This document shows positions 38,346 to 49,226 of a stretch of 64,000 nucleotides of DNA, one piece after another; the first letter of the stretch is position 1, and each line of letters opens with the position of its first letter. This DNA comes from Craspedostauros australis (lineage: Eukaryota > Bacillariophyta > Bacillariophyceae > Mastogloiales > Achnanthaceae). The notes under the pieces are model-generated. The model searched no databases. It was not told where the DNA came from and was given only the letters and a program-made list of their open reading frames with translations. The stretch spans positions 372,001-436,000 of the forward strand of contig JAMXDE010000047.1 of assembly GCA_026770025.1 (NCBI GenBank), given 5' to 3'. A program made the translations under genes and the position numbers.

Positions 38346-39398
38346 ATGGGGATAATGAGGGCAAATTCAGTGCGATATGTTGCATCGACAACGGCGGCAA
38401 CATCGGGAGGAGCGGCAGGAACGACTTTTGATTTCGGATCATCAAGCAGCTTGGCGATCACCTACATCTTCTTGCCATTGCTCTGCTTCGTTACGTACCT
38501 AATTCTACCAAGGGGTTGCCGCAGGCACTTCTGCGGTTCCTACCGCAAACGCTATGCGCACGCGAAGGAGATTCCTCGCCCGTCGCAGATCCTGCGCGAT
38601 CACGCGATGCAGGACGCTCGTCGTCCCAACGGCATCGATGACGAAGAGGAGGTGATGGTCTTCACGTATCCCGAGGTCGTGGTTTCGTCGGCGTTGGCAC
38701 AACTCCGCAATCCAGGCATTTGTGTCATTGCGTACTCGTCCAAAGGCAAGCCCTGTTCCGTGCGGCTCATCCTGACATCGACGCATGTCATGTGGCGCAA
38801 GGAAGAGGAAGAAAATCATTCGGAGCAAAAGCAACGGCAGGATATCAGGCATGAAATCACTAGACGAGCGCGAGACGGTGCGAATCCGCATGCCCTCATG
38901 AATGTGACCAACACGCATGTGCAGACCGCCAGCACGAGTAACGTGATCAGCGGCGGTTTTGCGACAAGTCCATCGTCTGCGAAGAAGAAACGAAAGAAGC
39001 TGAGCAAGTGGCATCACATCGCATTGTCGAGCATCATGTACGTGGATGTCGGGAAGCAGACAGCTGCATTCCGAACGATCGCGACGTCCAAGATCAGCGA
39101 CAGACTTTGCTTCTCCCTGCAAACGAAAGACGGCAGCTTGGACCTGCAGACCAGGACGTTCCGACAGAGAGATGCTGTCGTGTCGGCCCTGTCGATGGTG
39201 CTGGAGGAAATCCACCATCAGAACTGGCGCAAGGTATACCAGCGGCCGTCCTGCGACGATACGGACACGCATGATTATGGCGATAGCGACGACATGCATT
39301 CCAGCTGTGCCGAGTACGATCTCCAAAGCGTGCTCATCGATACAGCGCACGGGGAGACGAGCAACAATGATTGGGCACGTCAAGTTCTGCTGTTGTGA
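38346..39398 (+). CDS. Membrane protein with a PH-like domain, 350 aa
   Basis: One membrane segment lies near the N-terminus (TYIFLPLLCFVTYLILP, about 38-55), followed by a Cys/Arg cluster (GCRRHFCGSYRKRY). The middle includes VCVIAYSSKGKPCSVRLILT and a basic stretch KKKRKKLSKWHH. From about residue 220 to 292 a PH-like domain is suggested: HHIALSSIMYVDVGKQTAAF, then LCFSLQTKDGSLDLQTRTF, then QRDAVVSALSMVLEE as the closing helix. PH-like domains bind phosphoinositides or proteins. The acidic tail has THDYGDSDDMHSSC. Function unknown; the PH call rests on pattern only. Start ATG 38346. Its 3' end faces the Mpv17 gene 216 bp away. Confidence 0.65.
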   Translation: MGIMRANSVRYVASTTAATSGGAAGTTFDFGSSSSLAITYIFLPLLCFVTYLILPRGCRRHFCGSYRKRYAHAKEIPRPSQILRDHAMQDARRPNGIDDEEEVMVFTYPEVVVSSALAQLRNPGICVIAYSSKGKPCSVRLILTSTHVMWRKEEEENHSEQKQRQDIRHEITRRARDGANPHALMNVTNTHVQTASTSNVISGGFATSPSSAKKKRKKLSKWHHIALSSIMYVDVGKQTAAFRTIATSKISDRLCFSLQTKDGSLDLQTRTFRQRDAVVSALSMVLEEIHHQNWRKVYQRPSCDDTDTHDYGDSDDMHSSCAEYDLQSVLIDTAHGETSNNDWARQVLLL

Positions 39399-39614
39399 AA
39401 ATGCCTTCGCAGGCGATTGGACAGTGGCTGGGATTGTTGGATGATGATAGGAGTAGCATTCTATTTTGCATTCGACTTTTGTGTCTGTTTTGTTTTGGTG
39501 TTTGTATCCGCCCGCGCCGAAGCCATCGTAGTTTGATGGATTCAGTTTGGCTTTGGCTGAGAATGTCGAGATTCACGCGATGCCGTGATATTTGTTCCTG
39601 CCCTACGAGTCTTC

Positions 39615-40807
39615 CTACGGTGACGCCTCCTCTTCGCCAGCGGTGCTTCCGTTGAGTTTGATGGAGAGAAAGATTGACCAGAAGAAGAAGACGCAGTTCA
39701 AGTACAGAACACGAAGGATTGGCGGCACGAAGGCAATGTTGACGACGGTCGCTGGAACCCAAAGCTTCCCTGTGTTTGTTGGGGGTGCGTCGGGGAGATG
39801 TTTGCATGGATCGACAAGGAGAGACAGAGATAGAGGGGAAGATTGTGAGAGGACGGAGGGTGCATGTCACACTTAAAACTGAGTGGCGCAGTATTGGTAC
39901 CAGTATGAACATGAAAGAAACATGAACATTGTGTGCGAGCATGGGAGAAGGATCACAACTCGTGCATGAGTTCCGCCAACACAACGCTCCCTCCGACAAC
40001 CAAATCGTCTGCACCAGCATCCTGAATGAGCATCTGCAAGATGCTGAACTCCACTCCACTCCGCAACACTCCATTCTGTTCCAATGCAACTCAAAATCAG
40101 AACAAGCACAAGATGCAGGACGTACAGTTGGCAACCATGGTGTCGGCGTAATCATCGCCCAGCTGCTGCTTGATGGCATCGAGACTCTTGCCCTCCAAGA
40201 ACCCGAGGAACCCAAAGATGAGGACTGTGAAGATGGGCGCCTGCACGAACTGATCGATGACGACCTTGATTCCGGTGGTGGGTGTGAATGGTTCCGCCGT
40301 CGGTGGCAGGGCGCCGTCCAGAAAGAGGTAGTAGAAGTGATTCCATGGAGCCTGCAGGACGAGTCCGAAGAATGCAAATCGTGCGGTGCGGGCCAGATCA
40401 ATGCCAGAGCTGGCAGATTCCGAATTCGATTGGACGACGGTATCATCATCGCTGTTGTTGGCATATCTGCTTTCCAGAGCCTGTCCTGCCACGTCGGCGG
40501 CACCCAGAATGACGGAGGCGGTAATGGATTTAACGAGCAGAGGGCTGGCCTCCAGAGCGTCGTTGTATGCCATCCATGCCTCCTGTGGTGCCAAGCACAA
40601 GGCTGTTGCGAATTTGGGGCAAAGCGAAGCCGCCGTTGATTGGAGCTGAGCATCCATGTTGGGAGCTGATCTGCTGGAAGTTCTCAAGTTGCTTGTGACG
40701 AAGGTGCTAGATGGTGTGAATGCGTCGACCGTGGTCGCAAATGAGGAAGCTGTGATGATCAACAAAGCGAAGGCTTTTGACGCAATTGGTGCTGCTGCGA
40801 TCTTCAT
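39615..40807 (-). CDS. Mpv17/PMP22-family membrane protein, two exons, 278 aa, plastid-type leader
   Basis: Mpv17/PMP22 proteins are four-helix inner-membrane proteins of mitochondria, peroxisomes or plastids, probably channels. Exon 1 is 40807-40126, exon 2 is 39769-39615; the 356-bp intron starts GTACGT and ends AAACACAG in phase 1, so the codon TGG is split and reads VAN-W-KLWVPATVVNIAFVPP. The N-terminus (MKIAAAPIASKAFALLII..FATTVDAFTPSS) has a hydrophobic leader ending in DAFTP, consistent with a bipartite plastid signal. Family motifs: GAADVAGQALE, the APWNHFYYLFLDGALP segment, DQFVQAPIFTVLIF, and after the splice WVPATVVNIAFVPPILRVLYLNC with FFFWSIFLS. Without the intron the last helix would be missing, which supports the join. 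ATG at 40805-40807. Confidence 0.9.
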
Positions 40808-41388
40808 TCTTTTTGCTGTCGTCGACGTCGTTGAATTTCCTGGTGCGTGTTTGGTACCACACGAATGAGAGACGGAAGTGAGTACAAAGGAATTCGTTCC
40901 CTTGATTCAATCGTGTGAGTGGGTTGGGATGGGAATGGAACAAAGAGCCACAGGCCGATCGCTTCTCGCCTTGGCCGTTGTCTTCGTTCTTGATTTGCAC
41001 ATCAAATCGCAACGTGGAACGATGGAACGGGAAAATTGTGCACACCTCGCACAACGATCTCTTGCACATTGAGATCGGGATGACGGCGCTTCTGACAAAC
41101 GACTTGTGGTGCCATACAGATGATGGTCTCCTTTGTGCGCTCTGGTCTGTTCGTGTTGTACCCACACTCATGCTCGTTCTCATCGTCGTACCTTCCATTG
41201 CTATTTGTGGCAACAAGGGTGCACCCCCAGATTTTGGTTGTGGTCAAACGCGAGTCTTCGTTTGATGCGTTGTTGATTTGGTGCGTTGTTGGCTTGATGC
41301 GTTGTTGGCTTGATGTGTTGTCCGAAGATGACGTCAGGCCACATCAAGACAAAGGAGTATCGAGTCACGGACATGATTAATGAATCTG
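40808..41388. other. Spacer, no gene seen
   Basis: 580 bp between the Mpv17 start and the inner edge of the right duplication arm. A repeat of the decamer TTGATGCGTTGTTG occurs three times at 41269-41310. No coding frame supported. Confidence 0.55.
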
Positions 41389-43904
41389 AGTCTTGTGATC
41401 TGTTCAATCACGATCAGTTGACGGAATTGTTGGATCCACAGTCATTCTGTCCCCAACAACCGTGTCAGCTACGGATCAAATGCGGCTACGACCGTGATCA
41501 TCATCATCACCACCATGACCATCAGCATCATGGCCATCTCGCTCATCTCGCTCATCTTCAATCTGAAAACAACTCCGTTCATCTCTGTTTGTCTCCATGC
41601 CTCTGCCCACGTTCATGCATTGAGTGAATCAAGTCGAGACGCAGGCCCAGCTCTGTTGGCATCAGATGTTCGCAAGGCGATTGCCATCTGCGAATCATGG
41701 GACGGTAGACACCAACAATGCTCAAGTTGAAGTTGAAGCAAGGGGCAACTCCAGGGCAGACACCAACACTGACATGAACACTGACATGGGCACTGGCAAT
41801 GCCTCAACTACAGCATTCACAGCGTTCACAGCATTCACAGCATGCATAAGATGTCCTCACATCAATCACAGGCTGTGGAGTCTCCTCTTCCTCATCCAGT
41901 CCCTCATGCTGCTCTTCGGATGGATCCTCCCTCAGCTCCATCAGGTCAGCCAGGCCAGTTACGCCAGTTACGCCACCTTCATGACCACTCCATCTACTCA
42001 ATTCGTTGGCGATCAACAGTCTCAGTCGCAAGCGCAATCACAATCACAATCAGATCCAATCAACTCCCATGCAGATCTGTCTCTGCCCCCACCTCCACAG
42101 ATCGCAGACGAGGACGTGTGCGAACTGGCAAAGCACAACTTCACAGCCGCCAGCGGCCTCTTCTGCATCGTCACAGGGATGGAACACTCGGGGACCACCA
42201 TCATGGTGCAGTTCCTCACATCGCCACCCAACCTATTCGGTGGCTTGGAGTGCGGACTGCTCACCATGCCAACACCCGCAGAATTCAACACCTCCGTGCC
42301 ATTCTACGACTGGATGGGACGCACCACACACTTCGGCCTCACGCCGGAAATCAGGGATGAGATCCTGCTGTCCGCCTCATGTCCAGCGCAGATGTATCAG
42401 CGCATCCGTCAGCACTCCACCTTCTTCGGCCAGTCGCCGCATCCTTCGCAGCAGACCAGCTGGATCGTGGACAAGACACCGCGGTACATTCGCATGCTGG
42501 ACGAGGTGATGAGCATGACACCCGGTGTTCCCGTCATCGTGACGCGCAAGAACGCCCTGGATCAGATCCGGTCCATCGTGAAGCACATGGACACGAACGA
42601 CTTCTTCAAGGACATGTCGCCGAAGAAGAAGCGGAGGCGTGCCAGGGTAGCGGTCGAACGAGCGAGGGTGAGCTTGAAGCGTGCGATGGACCGTCATGGA
42701 TCATCCGGGAGGATCCTGATCGTGAACGCGACGGAGCTGTACAGCAATCCGGATGTGGTGATGAGTGGCGTGTTTGACTTCCTGCGATTGCATTGGAAGA
42801 CTGAATACCTCAGCATGGATGCTTTGAATGTGAAGCGTCAGATGGTGGGCATCAACAACAACTTGACTTCATTCGATCGCAACGCTTTGCAGAACAAGCA
42901 CATCACACAGAAGGTGGAAGTTGGAAGGGCGGCAGTTGAGGTTGGTGAGGTTGATGAGAAAGGCCATGGTGGTAAGGGAATCAGGGCTCATCCATGATGA
43001 TCTTTGATACGAGTATCAGGACTTACTCTTAGATTCAGAGTGCCGCCTTCCTTCCGTATTTCCTTCTTCTCTCAGTCACTCGTTCACTCCCTCGCTGACT
43101 CTCGCGTACTACTCTAGTATGATGAGGTGTACGATTGGAGGAGGAAAGAGCCTGAAGGGAGGTGATGCCTTCCTTGGCATATCACCATATGCCTACGAGG
43201 CGCTGTCAACACAAGTCGTCGGCTGCGCCATTGCAACGGCCACAACGGGGGTACTGGAAGACCACAAGATCATCCAGTCCATTCTGAGGGACACCCTCGG
43301 CATATCACCAACAGCTACGATGGCAGAGAAGGACGCCGCGAAGATCGGCGGTCCATCGCAGAATGCACCATCTCAATCCCCTGTCAAGCACAGTCACAAT
43401 CACAGCCACCATCACAAGCACAAGTGCAGCACCAAGGATCATGTCTGAGAGGCTTGGGACGGTCTCGAACATGTCATTCTCATCTCTTCTCCATCCACAT
43501 TCGCTCTTGTTGGGATGTTCTTCCAAGGCGACGAAATGAACATGAATGATGAACAGAGAATGAAGAATGCATGGAGAATGCATGGAGAATGCATGAAGCA
43601 GCCTCCCTGACGGATACATCACCGGCATGGGTGTGAAGGCCACCAAAACAGACAAGAGAGAGAGAGAGAGAGATGAAGGACCACATGCAAGGTTTCGCCC
43701 AAGATCTCGCTCAAGGTCTCGACATGTACATGATCTGCAGGGTAAGCGCACGCAACACTTGGAAAGGTGATCATGATTGGATGGAGAGGATTGCACGGAT
43801 GATAGAGTGAGCAGAGAGGGAACGGACTGAAGACAATCGCAGATCTTGAATCCGAGTAGAGTGCATCAGACTAAAGTGTTACCATTACTGTATCTCCAGA
43901 TTCG
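41389..43904 (+). repeat. Inverted duplication, right arm (sulfotransferase unit)
   Basis: Reverse-complement partner of 22803-25336. Similarity begins at GAGTCTTGTGATC (41389) and ends near GTTACCATTACTGTATCTCC (43880-43900). It covers the 5' region, the whole sulfotransferase and about 900 bp downstream, including the same motifs for the conserved downstream open segment. Gene-core differences are few, and flanks carry indels. Confidence 0.93.
41666..42997 (+). CDS. Membrane-anchored sulfotransferase, copy 2 (443 aa)
   Basis: Paralogue of the gene at 23719-25056 with the same layout: signal anchor at about residues 60-80, Gln/Ser-rich stem (QSQSQAQSQSQS, two residues shorter), PAPS loop VTGMEHSGTTIMVQFLTSPP, VDKTPRYIRMLDEV, and 3'-phosphate site VTRKNALDQIRSIVKH. 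The catalytic part differs from copy 1 by single residues such as LHW for LNW, while the cytosolic tail and stem carry most changes. Both copies keep intact frames and catalytic motifs, so both could be active. Start is the first ATG, 41666. The open frame extends 14 codons further up without ATG. Substrate not deducible. Confidence 0.8.
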   Translation: MFARRLPSANHGTVDTNNAQVEVEARGNSRADTNTDMNTDMGTGNASTTAFTAFTAFTACIRCPHINHRLWSLLFLIQSLMLLFGWILPQLHQVSQASYASYATFMTTPSTQFVGDQQSQSQAQSQSQSDPINSHADLSLPPPPQIADEDVCELAKHNFTAASGLFCIVTGMEHSGTTIMVQFLTSPPNLFGGLECGLLTMPTPAEFNTSVPFYDWMGRTTHFGLTPEIRDEILLSASCPAQMYQRIRQHSTFFGQSPHPSQQTSWIVDKTPRYIRMLDEVMSMTPGVPVIVTRKNALDQIRSIVKHMDTNDFFKDMSPKKKRRRARVAVERARVSLKRAMDRHGSSGRILIVNATELYSNPDVVMSGVFDFLRLHWKTEYLSMDALNVKRQMVGINNNLTSFDRNALQNKHITQKVEVGRAAVEVGEVDEKGHGGKGIRAHP

Positions 43905-44048
43905 TGGTGAACATGGACAAGTACTCTCTAACAACGACTTCGTGCTCTCAAAGCGGTTCAGTGCAGTGCGTATGGTTGCGCCATCCGCCGGAGACGATCG
44001 TTGATCCTAACAGGAACACCTTCACCCTGCGATGCATTGGTGGATGTC
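42998..44048. other. 3' part of right duplication arm plus short unique spacer
   Basis: Contains the copy 2 version of the open segment GGDAFLGISPYAYEALSTQV (43119-43448), a tandem 15-bp repeat GAATGCATGGA-type (43563-43600) and a GA tract at 43656-43671. No gene is supported. The last 140 bp precede the 3' end of the cyclase gene. Confidence 0.5.
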
Positions 44049-47000
44049 CTACGCTTCCTGCGTGCAGGTGGATGCACCCTCATCAAACTCACCGTCGTCG
44101 TGGATGATATCTTGCGAAGCATTGGCGGTTGTCTCCACGCGTGCACCAGTAGCTCCACCGACAACTTGATCTTCGTTCGTGATCTCCTGGACGTACGTAC
44201 GCACCATATCCATACCCTTGACGGCCCATTCCTTTCGATTCTTGGTGGCGTAGCTCAAGCATTCCCCGCCAGCAACGCCGAACACCTGGTACTTGTCCAT
44301 CTCTCTTGCCAGAGGGATTACGTACTCGTCAAAGAAAGTAAGTTCGGCCTCATACCACCCAGTGGAAGGATCGACGGGATCTCTCCCCATCTCGTACGCC
44401 AAGTACATCTCTTCAAATAGGCGCCGGTTCCATTTCTGATACACGTGCCAGTCTGTTGTTATGGTCGTTGCCATTGTGGGACGTCGATGGGATGCAGCGA
44501 GCGATAGTCGTGCCGAAGGCAAAAAGCAAGTCGCAGAAGTGTAGCACGTGTCGTGGCGAGCAAAATGAGGCCGGAGTCATGCAGATGACGCGAGAGAATG
44601 GAGAAGAGCAAGATCGCCGGTGAGTTGCATCGCGATTCATTCTGCACTGCTGGTATCATATTTGCTGCTCATTGCAAACCGGGCTCATACAAGCAGTGAT
44701 CGATGCCACGACTTCACGCCGCACAATGTGCAAGTATGGCAGACAGCGTACTTACGTTGCATGGTGTGCAAAATGTTCGATGCTTGCATAATCTGTTCCA
44801 TCATGAGATTGGCACGGAGCTCAGGGATCATCACGTGCAATAACCCATCGACGGAATCCCCGCGTTTCTTGACAACGTTGCTGTCGCCAACGCCACCATT
44901 GACATCGTCGTTGCATCCGCCGTCGTTTGCACTGTCCAATGTGCGAGCATTCGGACGGCATTCAAAATTACCATGTTGGTCTTGGAACACTTCTTTCTTG
45001 CTCGGGCCAGCAGTGTCCCACTGGTGATCCCTGGCCTCCTTCAATTTGTCGTTGTAGATGTCAGTGGACATGATGCAGACCGTCACGATTTGTCGGAGTT
45101 TCGTCATATCTGCCGGTGTTGCGAAGAGAACATTGCGGAGATCGTCGAAGGTGTCTTCGAGGAGCATCTCCCATGCTACATCCAGCGCATGCTTCTTCGC
45201 GATGTCTTTGTAGTCGTACTTGGATGCCAGGTGGTGATTCTCTTTCACCAGCACGGAATTTGGGACGCCTGGATGAGCAATGCCGTACACCAAAGTTGCG
45301 AATATCACGCCGAACTGAGTCAGCGGGTTCGTCAGGCACACTCTATCGTTCAAAGTCTCCGCAGGCTGGTCGAGGATCTTGGAAAGGAACTTCGACGCCC
45401 CCATGGAGACGCTGCACGATCGAACGAAGTTGTGGAATGGGTTCGTTGATTTGTGCGCGTATGCAATCTGCTCCACGTACAGTCGTAGCTGCTTCACGAC
45501 GGCAGCATCAATCATATTGCCCGGGTGATGCGTCGATTGTTGCTTTGCCAATTTCTTGGAGCGAGAAGGCGAGGCCCGTTTCGATTCAGATGACTGTCTC
45601 CGGTGCGTGGGCTGTGAGATCGTCGCACTAAATTGTGCGGATGTATCGAGAGGATTAATCCCGTTCTCCGTGTCTAAAGCAGGAGGGTTCATTGCGGCCG
45701 CGATACGGCGGAGGTACCGCTTGAGCAAATCCGTTTGCCAGTCAATGAGCCTGCTAATGTCGACGTCGGCGCTGCTGGCGAAGATGCCACCACGTGCGCT
45801 ATCATTCCGTTCGCTCAACGACTGACGCCGTGTGCTGAACTCGGATTTGCCAGAGGTGGCGGAAATGCGAGGAGGTAGCGACGGAGCTGTCACATTGAGG
45901 AACTCCACATGTTTTGGTGTGAGGTTCAACCAATACTGCGGAGACATTGTTGTGGTCAAGCCAGGGCATGGGCATGGGATCGTGCATGTAAGATTTACGC
46001 AAAGCGCACGAATGCCAATCAGGCCAGCACAACAAGTGCGATGGCATCACGGCGTGGAACAAGCAGAGTTGTTGGGTGCGCACAGAATACGTATGTGTGA
46101 TGGTGTGAGGGTACGAGGATGGCACGAGCATTCATGAAAAGACCATCGGGGCACTTGGAATCGAAGCCTGGCGCTGCATACTCGTGTACACATGGGCCAA
46201 ATCATTGCGCAGTTCACGCGCGAGACATATCAGTACGTACCGTTTGCACTTCGCCGAGACCCTTTGCTTGAACTTTGTCCTCTCGGCTATCAAGCCAGCT
46301 TCCCTTCTTGGCGGCAAAGATCAAATCTGCAGTCGATTGGGATATCTGGATGCGTCCACGTCGGCTCGTGCTCTCCATGCGCGATGCCGTGTTCATCGTA
46401 TCTCCAAAGAGTTGGAATCGTGATTTCTCGCCCGACAGCACCCCGCCGATGACCGGGCCGCTGTGGATACCGATGCGCAAAGAGAGGGTGCTGGTGTCGG
46501 GTCCAAGCACTGTTTCCAGTTTCTTCGAAAGGGTGTACATGTTGAAGAGGATATCTTGAGCGAATTTGCCCATCCGGACGGCGTGGTCCGCCTGAGGGTC
46601 AGGAAGGCCAGTGCAGGCGACGTAGCAATCGCCGATGGTCTCCACCTTGAAGACATGCCGTCGCTTGGCAATACGATCGAATCGTCTGTACAAAGTTTGC
46701 AGCAACGTGAACACCATGCCAGGCTCTCGTTGGGAACTCCAGGCGGTGAAACCGACGATGTCAGCAAAGAGCACCGAAGTATCGGGGAAGAAATCGGCGA
46801 TTGGTTGATCGAGGAGAAAGCTCTGCCCGGCCATTTCCAATTCGGCGTCGTTTCCTTGCTTCAGCGTGACGATGTTGCGCAACTGATCGAGAGGCTTGAA
46901 CAGCACCGAGTTGCGGCGGGGCATGGGCGCGGCTGGTCGATTCGAAAGCTGCAATGATGGATCGTCGATGGTTGGAGCGACGAACGATGACGCGGTTTGC

Positions 47001-49226
47001 GGATTCCTTGACGATGCGAATAATCGATCTTGCACGCTGCTCGGGAACAGCGACGAAACGATGGCATTGGATCGCAATGCAATCTTCATTATCCTTGTTT
47101 GACGTTTCTGCACAGTGCAATCATAGATTTGAAACAAGAGGATTGCAAAGAGGAAGACAGCGCCCACGACCATCGACGAATGCAATGGTTGAATCGTGAT
47201 GTACTCGTCTTCCACGGTCTTGCTGGGGTAGACCCGCAACGTGAATGGGCATTCGGCGTAATCCATGGTCACTCCAATCGTAGAAAATGCGTCTGTAGTT
47301 GACGATGAGCTGCCCAATACATACGCTGTCTCCATGGACGCTCCGTACCTCTGGTCATGCAGGTCGCCCGGGCCAAGGGAAGCTGCTGTCGGCCCGTCCA
47401 AGTTCAAGGTGTGCGCCTTTCCATGTCCATCTTCGATGACGCAAACGAAGCCGACGTCCTCAGGCGGCAGGATGCCGGACAGCAGTATTGACCAATCGAC
47501 GAAGGCGATTAGAACGGCCACCACTTTTCGGTCGTCTTTCTGTGTGTGATGATCGTCAAAGATCGGATAGTACATCAGGCTGATCGCCTTGCTTTCGTCA
47601 CGCCCATTTGATGTCGCTTGGGAACCAGCGCCGTCGATGATGGCATGGACGAGAGTGTTGCCAACGTCTTTCTGACCGGCTCCGTTGCCATCGATAATAC
47701 TGGAAAGGCTGGCTGTCCCGGCTTCGACCGATCGCAGCAGGTCGTCAACGAATAACTCATCAGATGCCAAGTTGTAATTGATCAGGGGATGCGCCAGCGG
47801 GTGTGCCTGCCACAGGGGATAGTGTGGAGCTGGCTCAGTCTCCACAAGCCTCTCAACAGGAGTTGTTTCAGAGCCATCTTCGTTTGGTTGAGGATCTGCC
47901 GCTTTCCAAATCCAGTCATAAATGCCGTCTTGATACGAGGCAGGATCGAAATCATCCAAGGTGATACCCATTCTCCTTTGTGCGTCTGTGAGTTGCTGCC
48001 GCTCAGCCTCTCGCGTTTCGAGGCCCCAATTGAGAGAATCAAGTATCCATCCGCGGTTGTCGACGGCGTATGACTCCCACTGCGTTCGTTGTGCAGCAAG
48101 CGGAACCGTGACGATTCCATGCGAGCCTGATTGCCTCAGCGCGGAAGTCGCGTGAAGGTGAAAGTCAGGTAGTGTGACGTTCTGTTTGAAAATGAGGACA
48201 AGGGAAGGCAGCCGATGGGGAGAGAAGACGATGAGTGCATCCACATCAGGCATGTACCATCAAGTGAAAGCATGAAATGGGCCAATGCCACCGACGGCAT
48301 GAAGAGGGTTACACGCCCAAGCATTGGCACGCACGGTTTTGCAGTGCGGTAGAATAGGAAACGCAAATACAAGCGCATGGAGTGGAACGGATGATGGCAG
48401 TTGCAAGTTAGAGATTGTGAGGTTGTGACGTTGAAACGCGTTGGATCGTGACGAGCCGGAATGAAATCTGATGGCATGTATCGTGTACGACATTCCGCAC
48501 CAAGAATTGTACCACCCAGGTGTGAAACTGATCGCAGCATCAGGGGCCCTGGCGAGAAATAAGTCAGTCACTGACGTTGACACGAATGCGCATGCCGCCA
48601 CCTGTCATGGAACGTACCGGCCAGACGGAACCCGTGGCTTTGGCATGAGACGTGAATTGAGACGACAACGAATCGATGGCACCGATTTGGTGTTCGAAAT
48701 GTATTTGGAACGACTGGATGATCATGTTGGAGCGGTCATCGACGTTGGTCTCGAACTGATCTCGCTCGTCCTGTTCGATGCGATGATGCACCAGCCAGCC
48801 GAGGCAGATGGTGAGGCAGAGCAGAGCGAGCATGAAGATGAGCTTGAGCCATCGCAGGCGCTTGATGGATCTGGTGTCGATGAGCTGGTTGGTGACATCC
48901 ACATCGGTCTCGCTGCCATGCTGACTGCTGTCGCCGGACAGCAAGCTCGCTCGCACGAACTGCGTTGAAGAATTCAAACCTCGAAGGACGTGGGACACAT
49001 CCCACAACCGTCTGTGCGACTGGTCTTGACCGAAGGCTGCAGTGGCTGCTGTGGCGTCGGAGTTTCCGCAGCCGTTTAAAGCGCGGCTGCTCCTCGTCTT
49101 CCTCATGGAGTGATCATCGTCGAGGTCCTTCAGGAAGGAGCAGCTGCTGCCGCTGGCTTCTTCATCGTCCATGGATTCGATCGAGTGTTCTGCCGTTGGC
49201 GGGGACTCCTCCTGTCGGAACTTCAT
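44049..49226 (-). CDS. Receptor-type nucleotide cyclase with CHASE-like ectodomain and degenerate phosphodiesterase domain, four exons, 1377 aa
   Basis: Exons: 49226-48618, 48181-46241, 45935-44756, 44452-44049. Introns start GTACGT, GTACGT, GTAAGT and end AAACAG, CCGCAG, AACAACAG; phases 0, 0, 1. The joins restore family sequence (GEVQT-YWLNL and HTMQ-H-WHVYQKW). Order: cytosolic tail; TM1 127-147; CHASE-like ectodomain to about 535 (NVTLPDFHLHATSALRQ); TM2 538-558; cyclase domain about 670-850 with both metal Asp (FADIVGFT, ETIGDCY), the Glu of KVETIGD typical of guanylate cyclases, Gln in RFQLFGD where those usually have Cys, and NTASRMES; PDE domain about 985-1350. In the PDE domain the usual H-N-x-x-H is HNFVR, the H-D-x-D-H is YGIAH and the final S-D is SN, so the metal ligands are gone. 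Cyclase-PDE fusions are known in diatoms. It likely senses an outside ligand and makes cGMP or cAMP. Confidence 0.9.

Noticed and set aside
39334-40653. 439-codon minus-strand frame overlapping the Mpv17 gene
   Set aside because: Reads Mpv17 coding sequence and its intron in the wrong frame; Ser/Pro/Arg-rich with no motifs. The two-exon Mpv17 model explains the locus.
45936-48617. Reading the cyclase and phosphodiesterase pieces as three separate genes
   Set aside because: Splice sites in matching phase join GEVQT to YWLNL and HTMQ to HWHVYQKW, restoring continuous family sequence; separate genes would lack starts and ends.
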